Source of the DNA: Rhyacophila brunnea
Taxonomy: Eukaryota > Arthropoda > Insecta > Trichoptera > Rhyacophilidae
DNA: 64,000 nt
Reading direction: 5' to 3'
Assembly: GCA_022495005.1 (NCBI GenBank)
Contig: JAGYXB010000661.1
Coordinates: 114,403 to 178,402 of the forward strand
This document shows positions 55,300-64,000 of the stretch, in pieces (positions within the stretch are counted from its first letter, which is position 1; each line of letters begins with the position of its first letter). The notes under the pieces were generated by a model that saw only the letters and a list, made by a program, of their open reading frames with translations, had not been told where the DNA came from and searched no databases. A program made the translations under genes and the position numbers.

Positions 55300-55920
55300 T
55301 TTTTGTTTTTACGAGAAATGGATATTAGCTAGTGGCGAAGGGTGGAGGTAGGCTGTTCAAATCCGCCATAAATAGTGCACACTAAATTTTGTCAGTCAAA
55401 CGTATTTTTTTTCATTGTTATACGACTACCATTTACAGATTTTATTGGTTAATTTTTAAAATTCAATTCAACCCTGCGAAAATCAAATATTTTATAGATA
55501 GAATAATATTATTATCTATTATAGTTTGGTTTAGGCAGGGGTTAATGAATTTAAAAAAAAAATGAACAAACAATATGTGTAACATGTATTCTTAATCCCA
55601 CGAAAACAACAAATTATGAATGAAAAGTTTACACAATTTTGTCGTATCGCCCGAAGTATACCAAAACTATTATGGTTTAGGCAGGGTTTAATTGATTTAT
55701 AAAAACTAACCAACACTATCTTTAAAATTGTAGTATTAGTTCAATAAAAACAAATAAGTATGACTTAAAAAGTTTAAAGTGCATTATTTATGGTGCATTT
55801 TAACAGCCTACCTCCACCCTTCGCTACTATAGCCATTTACTCAACCTATTGTCCAAATACACATGTGAATTTGCCAGACCCGGGACTCGAACGACGAGTA
55901 ACCACTCAGCCACCGTGGGT
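55300..55920 (-). repeat. SINE-1 copy split by element N
   Basis: GTTTTTACGAGAAATGGATA runs to 55329 and the SINE resumes at 55830 with TAGCCATTTACTCAACCTAT, continuing to the inverted B box and head (ACTCGAACGACGAGTAACC, CAGCCACCGTGGGT). Confidence 0.8.
55330..55829. mobile_element. TIR element N, nested in SINE-1
   Basis: 500 bp, TAGTGGCGAAGGGTGGAGGT ... ACCTCCACCCTTCGCTACTA, with AGGCTGTT/AACAGCCT just inside. TAGC flanks both sides (4 bp). Internal near-repeat GTTTAGGCAGGG(G)TTAAT occurs twice. The ORF at 55790-56041 crosses the boundary. Confidence 0.85.
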
Positions 55921-56380
55921 ATTTTACCACGTTTTTATTAGTTCGTATTCTTGTTTGTCCGGTACAGATTTTTTCTTGTTTGTCCAGTATAAACTTTTTC
56001 TTGTTTGTCCAAGATTTTTAACTAACTTCCCGACTAGTTAGACATTTGAAACTTTTAGAATATATCAGAACACGACGACAATGCATTCTTTTAATAGTTT
56101 TAGCCATTTTTAAGCAGAATTGAATTCATTTTCAGTTAATTCGGTTTTTTATGGAAAGTTATTATTGTTGGTTGCTAAGAGGATCCTAACAACTAAATTA
56201 TTAAATTAACTAAATGTCAAAATGAGATTTCAGTATTCTCTATTTATTCAGTATTTCTATTGAGTACAATAAAAAGTTTTTATTAATACATAGAATTGTC
56301 AAGTTTATATGATTCAACAGAAAATTTAAAAACGTGGTATATAAAAAGTTCTTTTTATCTTGTAATTATTATTTACTGAT
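55921..56380 (+). repeat. Family A, copy 4
   Basis: TTACCACGTTTTTATTAGTT at the left and TTAAAAACGTGGTATA at the right form short inverted ends (CCACGTTTTTA, TA next to it), suggesting a TA-targeting DNA transposon. The related copies extend slightly past this point, so the boundary is uncertain. Confidence 0.75.
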
Positions 56381-56933
56381 ACTGATTACTGATTTTTTTA
56401 GCATGTTCGATCCTAAAAAGATCCTAAGAAAATGTATTTATCCAGTAGTAGATTAATAATGGCTGACTATGTTGTAATATAAAGACAATAATAATATATT
56501 TCAAATAACACGAAAGTCAGATAAAACATTGCAATCCTATTAAATTTGTATTATAATGATGTGTTCTAATAATCTTACTGTATATTTTGAATTTCCGTAA
56601 AATAATGTTTGATTTTCTGATAAATGTCACAAAATGTGAAATTCGAGATGGGTTTTCAGAATATTGTTTATAGATTTCATTTATAGGACACAATAAATAT
56701 AATATATGAAAATACAAATATATATTTCACATAAATATTTTATAGTGTTAATAATTATTAATACCTGTACTGCCATCTTAAAATTTAATCCTCATCTGCA
56801 TTGCGTGATTTAAGGATAAGTTAATAGTTTTAAATCGTTGAATATAGAAATGGTTATATTTATATTATTAAATAAATTAAAACACAATAATATGAATTAC
56901 TTCTTTTTATTCTTTGTGCAGGAATCTTCAGCT
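56381..56933. other. Intronic sequence with a SINE-1 scrap
   Basis: AGCATGTTCGATCCTAAAAA (56400-56419) is a SINE-1 remnant. The minus-strand ORF at 56517-56717 is unrecognised. Confidence 0.45.
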
Positions 56934-56941
56934 GTTATAAG

Positions 56942-57601
56942 TAGGGTTTGCAATACCGAATGAATATTTCAATACCGGTATTTCGGTATTTCTTATTGAA
57001 TACCGGTATCCATTAAAACATATTATAGACAACAATAAGTACCTATCAATAAATATAACTGTTGAAATCTATTTGAAACACAAGTTTATAGCAACCTAAA
57101 GTACATACATTTATTATGTTGACCTATATAAATATGTATAGATCATAATATTTTTCAGAACTGTTAGAATTTTACAAATAATATTAGTTCAGGTAGAGAA
57201 AAATCTTTCTCAAATTCAACTTTTGTTGAATGTTCTATCAACGGTGGATGAACAGTTATAAAATAATTAGAAATATTTGCCACGAATGTTTTTTTTCGAA
57301 ATATGTTAATTCCTCGCGACAATTCTATAAGTATCTTTGAAGGATTTTGTTTTATTATTATTTAAATTTGTTGGTTTTGATCTATATATTTTCAGCATTA
57401 ATCTTATACACTAAATTTATAATGCAATGTAGTAGTAAGTAGTGAACAAAATAACATGTAATTCATTTTCAAAAAAACATAAACGTGTAAGTATGCTTTC
57501 TTAATACTGAAAATACCGGTATTTTGAATTTTTGAAACCAGTATTTCGGTATCGATAAATAATTAAATATTGGTTTTGAAATACCGGTATTACAATCCCT
57601 A
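56942..57601 (+). mobile_element. hAT-type element with ACCGG(T) subterminal repeats, copy 2
   Basis: 660 bp, TAGGGTTTGCAATACCG ... CGGTATTACAATCCCTA, with ATACCGGTATTTCGGTATT-like repeats. Perfect 8-bp flanks GTTATAAG (56934-56941 and 57602-57609). It is the reverse of the element at 28.1 kb. Confidence 0.9.
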
Positions 57602-57719
57602 GTTATAAGACGTTATTCCAGAAGTCTAAAAAACCAACTTCGTTTTATTCAGCTTGTAAGGTCACCTTTTTTGAAGTTGCAATTTAGTAGTCATGCCTTA
57701 TATAAAAACCGATGTTAAA

Positions 57720-58360
57720 AATGCTTTACAACTCATGGCACGTGTAGGCGGTTACATGTAAATTGTACGTAAAATATTTCACCGTGGCACAGTTCACCGT
57801 GAGCTTTCTTATCGGAAAGAGATCACCGTATACTCTACGGTCTCTAATTTTATTAGATTCAATATAGACATTAATTCAATTTTCATAGCTGATTTAGGCA
57901 AAATTCATGAATTCAAGAATGAAAACCTAACTTAACCTAAACTAAACTAACATAACCTAACCTAACTAACTTCTGGGTTCAATTCCCGGTGAAGACACAA
58001 TGTTTATGTGTTTTTTTCAAAGCCTGGGTGTTTGTGATTATTCAAAATTATTAACAACCACCTTGTACGAAAAAGCAAGAACATGGTTATTAATAATTAA
58101 AAAAAAACCTAATATAACCTAACAAATATCCAGTGAATCGGCTATTTTCAAAATTTGTTAGCTGCTGGCTTCCTGTAAAGTGTACACCGACAAGAACCGT
58201 GTTTTATTTAGACATGAATTTTATGTCACTACTATACGACCCAAAGAGGTTGGACGGTCTTTAATATACGGCTATATATTTTCGATACAACATTTCACGA
58301 TGAAGTGTGCTACGGCGAACTGTATACGTACAAGTTTCGGACACGCGTGTAGACTGGGTC
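57720..58360 (+). repeat. Element M-related copy, interrupted by SINE-3
   Basis: AATTGTACGTAAAATATTTC and ACAGTTCACCGTGAGC on the left, GGCGAACTGTATACGTACAA and GTTTCGGACACGCGTG on the right. CCTAACTTAACCTAAACTAA and ATAACCTAACCTAACT lie at the centre, again telomere-like. The ORF at 58180-58395 is element sequence. Confidence 0.65.
57965..58045 (+). repeat. SINE-3 fragment
   Basis: B box GGGTTCAATTCCCGGTGAAG, then CACAATGTTTATGTG and GCCTGGGTGTTTGTGATT. It is inserted in the M-like copy. Confidence 0.6.
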
Positions 58361-58680
58361 AACAGAGATTCCCCGTTTCATCACATTGGTTTTAGTATGT
58401 CATATTTTAGTTCAAAATATGATTTTCATGTACAGTATTCAAGACTGGCATAGGGGTAAATTCCATGTTGGTCTTATTCTTTCTACGAGGCTTTTGGAAT
58501 TCATTTTTCCATGCGGAAAGTCCAATAAGTATTATATCTACTCACTGAAGAAACAATGGTCATGAGTAACCTGTATTTATTTTATGGATAATATATGCAT
58601 ATAATAATACTCGTATAAAATATGGATAAAATGCATAACGCGAAAGGACAAAAAGTGGGAATGAGTGGATAAGGAAGTAG
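58361..58680. other. Intronic sequence, nothing recognised
   Basis: AT-rich with no recognised family. Confidence 0.45.
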
Positions 58681-58684
58681 ACAA

Positions 58685-58965
58685 GGGTTTGCGATGTAAT
58701 AGAGTTTATTAAAAGCCTTAAATGGAGATGGGCTGGACACATAGCTCGAAGAAGAGACAATCGTTGGACAAATCTAGTCATCCAGTGGTATCCAAGAAGT
58801 ACAAAACGTCCGCAAGGTAGACCTAGAGGCCGCTGGATCGATGAAATGATAAAGTTCTGCGGAAGTACGTGGCAACGCAATGCACAGGACTGAGAGAAGT
58901 GAATCAGCTTGAAGAGGCCTTCATCCAGCAGTGGATAGATTCAGGCTGATGATGATGATGATAAT
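58685..58965 (+). pseudogene. LINE 3' fragment with (TGA)n tail
   Basis: The plus strand reads LKWRWAGHIARRRDNRW, TKRPQGRPRGRWIDEM and GSTWQRNAQD, the C-terminal end of a LINE reverse-transcriptase polyprotein. A stop and frame breaks follow; then comes a sequence reading EAFIQQWIDSG in another frame, and (TGATGA)n at 58947-58961. Only the last ~90 codons remain. This family is distinct from the LINE at 33.0 kb. The minus-strand ORF 58560-58880 is a shadow. Confidence 0.8.
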
Positions 58966-59209
58966 TTAAAATGTAAATCATTGGGCCATTATTTTTATGG
59001 AATATGATGAAAAGGTCACAATCCAAAGCCCTGTGGTGTATTTTACAATGTTTTTGTTTACCGGTAAAATCACAATGAAAATATTATATAAATTCGGTGT
59101 ATTATTCTATACAGACTCTATTTGTTGTTTTTAAATACACTATTATTTTTTATTGAAATCTCGCTTCATGGAAGGTAACATTATAGTTAATAAGTCATAA
59201 CATTGTAGT
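58966..59209. other. Intronic sequence, nothing recognised
   Basis: AT-rich. Confidence 0.5.
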
Positions 59210-59788
59210 TAGAGTTGGGTTTCGGGAATTTCCCGACGGAAATTCTCGAGAAATTTTCGAGATTTTCCATCCCGAATCTCGAGAATATTTTCTCGGGATT
59301 CGGGATTTCTTTATTATCAAATATCAATTGAAAAAATGATTTTCTATATGAAAAAAGTGGACAGAAAACACAAAACGTTCAAAGACTGATCGGGGCATTT
59401 AACACAATTAAGCCAACGTCGACTCAAAATGCAATTTTTGCAACATCAAGGAATTTTGAGTCTCAAAAGCGTACGCGATTGTCAGAAGCAGCGATTGACA
59501 GTCTGTGTTTTTTGAAATTCCATTTTAATAAGCAATGTTTTGAATTATTTTTGTTTTCCCACTTCTATTTTGTTTGTCTTCTCACATAAATTAAGAAAAA
59601 CCATTTTAATTTGTCTGTTTTTACACTGATTTTATGATTTTTACAGGTTTTTTTTAAATTACCCGATATTTCGAGAATTCTCGAGAATTCTTTTCTGGAA
59701 ATCCCGGATCTCGAGAATTCAAAATTTCATCATTTCGGGAAATCCCGAATCTCGAGATTGAGATTTTCTCGGGAAATACCTAACTCTA
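59210..59788. mobile_element. hAT-like element with TCTCGAGA-rich ends
   Basis: 579 bp, TAGAGTTGGGTTTCGGGAA ... CGGGAAATACCTAACTCTA. Both ends are packed with CTCGAGAATT and GGGATTCGGGA repeats. The TAGAG...CTCTA ends fit hAT, but the flanking 8-mers (ATTGTAGT, ATAATTAT) do not match. Confidence 0.65.
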
Positions 59789-59919
59789 ATAATTATAATA
59801 CATATCTAACTAGTACGGTGTTATTTTAGAATAGAACAACTTTCCCCATGAACAAAATGATAGATTCATCCATGACAAAATAGTGCCTTATGCATAGCAG
59901 AGTTCTGCTAAGCGCTTTT
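59789..59919. other. Intronic sequence, nothing recognised
   Basis: Short AT-rich stretch. Confidence 0.5.
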
Positions 59920-60095
59920 AAGGCTTTATCGCCGCTTAAACTGTTGTGGGTCGTAAAAAGTAATCGTCGCACGCGTCGCCTCGAGAAACTAGCGTCGCGA
60001 TGCTGCCGACGCCCGTTGGAACTTTTTAATTAAAGCCTGCGACGCCGCCAGGTGAAAGCCTCCGCGCGATTTACTTAATGCAGTGATGGATCACT
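59920..60095. other. CpG-rich island-like patch
   Basis: This roughly 175-bp patch is far richer in G, C and CpG than its surroundings (GTCGCACGCGTCGCCTCGAG, AGCGTCGCGATGCTGCCGAC, CCTGCGACGCCGCCAGG). No ORF, tRNA fold or repeat family was recognised. Found once in the window. Confidence 0.55.
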
Positions 60096-60316
60096 CTCAA
60101 TCAGCGTACGGTGAAATGAAAATAAAGGAAATAAACATTGGAATGTAGGTATTCACTTCAATAAGAACATGACTTTATTTACAAGTATTTCTTCTAAAAG
60201 GCGAGCAGAAAATAAAAGATTATTTTGTGGCAGTATAATAAAATTATGATTGTGACTGATAGATGTTGTTCAGTAAAAACATCGGTGTGTGTGTGTGTAC
60301 TTATCTACGCGCGTTA

Positions 60317-61013
60317 GAAGTTATACTTCTTTGGCGTAACAAAACAAAAACAAAACTTGTGATAACCTAACCTAGATTCTTCGACTAACTCTTAATTGGA
60401 CATAGTTATGCAGAAAGTAGCCAGTCCATAAAAATAAAAAAATGAGATTTGATATAGATCAGATGCGAGAAGGTTTTCTCCACGTTCTGCTGAAAATAGC
60501 CAAGCCGCAAAAAAAATATTCTTGAAATAAAATACTATTTACAATTTTACATTTTACATACATTTTTAATATCATGTTGTTGCTAAAGTGCCATTACCTC
60601 AGCTCGACATTATTGTGGACTGGCTACATTATGCACAACTATGTTCAATTATCTTGTTAAATTACACACTCAACATTTTTCTTGAGCTTATTGGAGCGCC
60701 GTTAGTTTATTTCTATACACTTTGACTTATATTACTAAATTATATAATTATTTCTTGTTGTTTTTATTTTTTCTCTGTTTTACATTTTTATTTTTATTTC
60801 TATTTCATTTTTTTTCCTATTTTTTACACTTTGAGGTTTAATCCTTTTACGTAAGGAAATGCAAATGACCGACAATAATAAATTCGTTGCCTAGGCAAGG
60901 GAACAACTCTACTATCAAACTTGCGTTTGTATACAGCTGACTTCATAGTGTCGCGCACTTTCGTAACTCTCAATTTCACTCTCTACCAAACGCCCCAAAA
61001 GAAGTATAACTTC
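60317..61013. mobile_element. TIR element E, copy 3, with nested MITE
   Basis: 697 bp, GAAGTTATACTTCTTTGGC ... CCAAAAGAAGTATAACTTC. Longer than copy 2 because of the insertion at 60398-60646. A (GT)n tract lies just outside at 60283-60297. Confidence 0.85.
60398..60646. mobile_element. TIR MITE nested in element E
   Basis: 249 bp, GGACATAGTTATGCAGAAAG ... GCTACATTATGCACAACTAT then GTTC; inverted ends include TAGCCAGTCCA/TGGACTGGCTA. AATT flanks both sides (60394-60397 and 60647-60650). The E copy at 37.4 kb shows the uninterrupted CTCTTAATTATCTTG. Confidence 0.85.
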
Positions 61014-61378
61014 AAAAAATATCTAACAGTAAGCTTTGAAGACTCTGTACGTATCATATTTATATATAGGAAAATAGCAATGGCAAAAATTATTGCTATA
61101 TCTCGAAATTGCAACTAATTTGGATACATAAAAACATTACCACAGCGTAATATTCTGTCTTTGATAATTAATGTAAGAGAAAGGCAGAGAATAAAGGTAT
61201 TTTAAATGTGCTGTTAGAGAAGTTTCATATACAAATTCGAGAGCAACTCTGTCGGACTCTCTTCTATTTGACCAAATAGCCCACAGACAGGATGACTAAG
61301 TCTAGGTACCTAGAAAAAAATAGGTATTCGGTCAAATCAAAGGGCAGAAATGAGATGAAAGAGCTGCTTTCAGATAGA
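61014..61378. other. Intronic sequence, nothing recognised
   Basis: No recognised repeat. Confidence 0.45.
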
Positions 61379-61860
61379 CTAAATCAAGAATTTCACAAGT
61401 TTATCGCTGACACTAAATGCCATGAAGATTGAGGCAAACGCTTGGAGAAGGCTGTGATTCGCGTCAAAATCTTCTGTCATGAGGTTCAATCGAAGAGTAA
61501 TATTTATACTATCATTGGTATATCTAAGGTTTGTAAGTACCGTTGAAGGGTGAGGGAGGGTCGGCGGAATCACCTGGCGCGTTTGTAATGTGCTCGTATA
61601 AATGTAACCTTAAGATTCGGCGTTGACATCGATTCTCAAAGTTCAAAAATAGAGATCTGTTAGACCTCGGTACGATGCCATGTCTCACAGCCATACATGA
61701 GCAAAGATAGCATGCACGCAATAAAAGAAATTTGGTCCTCACAGAATTCAGCCTTAACCTCCATGCGATTCTGAGATTGCAGAATTTAGACTCCGAAATA
61801 CTCATGTGGATTCCATGTTCACTGGAAAGACTGCCATCATCAGCAACCGTGGTATCTAAT
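61379..61860 (-). pseudogene. Decayed LINE reverse-transcriptase C-terminal fragment
   Basis: On the minus strand the reading begins near 61850 (TTVADDGSLSSEHG) and continues in 61524-61805 with KFCNLRIAWRLRLNS and NFENRCQRRILRLHLYEHIT. These match the section after the reverse-transcriptase domain of many insect LINEs (VADDGSL..., LE.FE.RCLRRIL......HITN). At least one frame change and other substitutions show it is inactive. The minus ORF 61379-61573 is its unrecognised continuation. Confidence 0.7.
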
Positions 61861-62221
61861 TATTTAAATTTCATCCATACATACTTGGCGAAAAAGTGGC
61901 GCTACTATTCGGGGCTCACACGTATGCCAGCGTTTATGATGAATATGTAAAGATTCTTTATTATATTATATATTAATATATTATTTATATGAACTGCTGT
62001 TTCGTCACTGCTGTTTCATCACTGCTCTAATGCCTGAATACTATTAGACGTAAGTTCATAACAGAATACTCGTCTCGCGGATTTCTATAAGTTTCTTTAT
62101 ATCCGGATGCCATTAGTGAGGATTCTTTGTGAAGAATTATTTCATTGTTAGTTATAAGCGGATAGCAGCAGGGGGTTATTTTGTTGTATTAAAACAATAC
62201 TATCGAGAGAAACTTGAAGTG
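61861..62221. other. Intronic sequence, nothing recognised
   Basis: AT-rich. Confidence 0.5.
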
Positions 62222-62620
62222 TTTTTGTATTATATTATAATCATCATCAGTCAGTGTCGATCTACTATTGAATGAAAGCCTGTACGAGCTCCTTTTATTC
62301 TTGTCAATACCTAGTTCTTAGATGATTTGTACATCAGTAAAACTTAAGGTAACCAGTCTGACTTTTGACCATCACACCAGTCGATTCTCGACTGGGACCG
62401 GTGGATTCGCTGTCAAGCTCTTTGAGTATGGACTTGTCACCCGACCAACATGTCCATATGGCGTAGAACTACAGGATGCAAACAACATCCTTTGGGAATT
62501 TCCGAGAATATACTCCGAGAGGGAAGAGATGCTAGAGTCGGTCCAACCAGCTGTTCGACATTTCAAGCTGTCCAACCTGGTCGCCACAAAGACCTGATTT
62601 AAAAAAAAATCGGCGTCTTA
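62222..62620 (+). pseudogene. Jockey/R1-type LINE C-terminal zinc-knuckle fragment
   Basis: ORF 62322-62597 reads, after about 15 unrelated codons, GGFAVKLFEYGLVTRPTCPYG and then ILWEFPRIYSEREEM. This is the conserved C-terminal segment of jockey/R1-type ORF2 proteins (G..F..YL.RF....P.CPCG ... H.LF.CPR...ER). Three of the four metal-binding positions are changed (C to Y, H to N, C to F), so it is a relic. ATCATCATCAG at 62232-62242 may be the inverted tail of another LINE. Confidence 0.65.
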
Positions 62621-62659
62621 TTGCGGGCGTGAAGATCTCTTCACATATGTATGTCCATA

Positions 62660-62680
62660 TTGTTTGTATGTATGTATGTA
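62660..62680. repeat. (GTAT)n microsatellite
   Basis: About five units of GTAT/ATGT. Confidence 0.85.
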
Positions 62681-62699
62681 TTAATTTACATATATCACA

Positions 62700-63912
62700 C
62701 AATCAGGCGTAAATACCTGGCGATGCTTCATGTCTAAACGTAGGGCCTCGTGATCGCTCGATTAAGACTGAGTGTGGTGCGGGGTGGGTTGGTTTGGAAG
62801 GAAGTATTAGGTAGTAAAACTTCATGAGTTTGTCAGTCCAGCATATTTCGCAATGGTCCGTTTTTTTTACATGAAGAGGAAAATGATGCCATACCATAAA
62901 GCGCCATTGAGTATAATATTACATAATAAATGAGCAATATTGTTCTTTTAATATTTTTAGAATATAGTATTATGTTAGTTCATTAATTATTATCAAATTC
63001 CGTCCCTTCCGCTGGTTTTGTTTGATAATTCTTAGAACTAAAAATATGTAAGTATTTTAATATTATAATCTTGAAAATGTAAATAAGTATTGTTTTCTTA
63101 TGAAGTTGAAAATCTTCGTATAATTTATACGAAATTTAAATTTATCATTCATGTCACTTTTATTCTATTCATCTAATAAAAAGAAAAACAAAATTGTTAT
63201 TGTTTCAAAACCGTATTGTCTTTGGTACAAAATAATAAATATTGATACTTGTATAAAAATATTCCAACAAATGTTGCCTTTTCATTACGCAGTCTGTGTA
63301 AATATGTTTTTTTTTCAATTTCCACGAAAGCCTTTCAAACAATAATCATTTCCCATTAAAAAAAACGAATGACAATAAAAGAAGGAAACAAATGAACATA
63401 AAAATTTCCATCTGCTTTACGAAAGTAAATATTTTAATTCTCATTTCGTATACATTATTATGAGCGAATTTCGTATGTACCTTCCCGTAATATAACAGGC
63501 TTTAGTGTAAAACGTGCGTTCTTTTTTTCGTTCATATTCAGCAATTTTTATCTCGATCATTTTCGTATACTTTTTTCTTACGCACATTCGTACGTACGTA
63601 TAATTTTACCTACTTCTTTTTATTTCAAATCTCTTTTCAAACGGCAAATTGCAGACTTCTCTTTCGATAGAAAAAAGCATTTTGCATACACGGCATATTA
63701 AATCATATAGAAATAGCACAGAAAAAAATTACATGTCTACTGTCATTCTTTATATCATTTGCTTCATTACTGAATGTACTTCAATTACTGGATGTCGATT
63801 ACTGAAATTACAGGCTCTGCTAACATTTTTTTTCCTATTTTGACGAATTCTGCGTTGATATAGTTAATTTAGCTATGAATGAAACAAAAAACATTGCAGG
63901 ATCTCGAAACAT
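62700..63912. other. Intronic sequence, nothing recognised
   Basis: About 1.2 kb AT-rich; the ORFs at 62703-62897, 63151-63345 and 63649-63843 are unrecognised. Confidence 0.45.
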
Positions 63913-63930
63913 TATCTATCTATCTATCTA
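63913..63930. repeat. (ATCT)n microsatellite
   Basis: About four units of ATCT. Confidence 0.85.
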
Positions 63931-64000
63931 ATATATAAAAATCAATATTTGTTTGTTCGTATTTTATGCGCTGCCATGCCGTTCATCCGATTGCGATAAA

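Overview
This window is insect-type (arthropod) nuclear DNA: very AT-rich, full of short non-autonomous transposons and tRNA-derived SINEs, with a (CCTAA)n block that matches the insect telomere motif TTAGG. I could not fix the order of insect. There are no bacterial features and no operons. Almost none of the open reading frames over 60 codons is a gene.

Only one host gene is visible. Two exons on the minus strand (52188-52332, then 8365-8551) encode consecutive parts of one laminin-G-like domain, of the kind found in extracellular-matrix proteins such as agrin, perlecan and pikachurin. They join in phase 0 across an intron of 43,636 bases, and the flanks of the window are presumably further introns of the same gene. 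So the window is essentially the inside of one very long intron.

The rest is a mosaic of repeats, often nested. Families that recur here include: a Ser/Leu-tRNA-like SINE (SINE-1, about nine copies or pieces); a longer repeat with a tRNA-like B box (U); a third SINE-like family; hAT-type elements with 8-bp target duplications (15.4, 16.1, 28.1, 48.8 and 57.0 kb); Mutator-like elements with 9-bp duplications (J at 14.2 and 52.7 kb, M at 21.7 kb); TIR elements B, C, D, E, F, G, H, I, L, N, O and R; a P-like element with a THAP-type zinc finger (45.9-47.5 kb); and decayed LINE pieces (33.0, 58.7, 61.4 and 62.3 kb). In several cases an uninterrupted copy elsewhere in the window shows the empty site, so the order of insertion can be read.

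The most interesting signal is family S (13.6, 31.1, 39.1 and 41.8 kb). It carries a roughly 30-nt motif that resembles the catalytic core of a type I hammerhead ribozyme, as described in Penelope-like retroelements. Other points of note are a foldback element with telomere-like repeats at its centre, pairs of TIR families that share an internal module but have different ends, a perfect 333-bp tandem duplication, and a microsatellite that forms the polypyrimidine tract of an exon.
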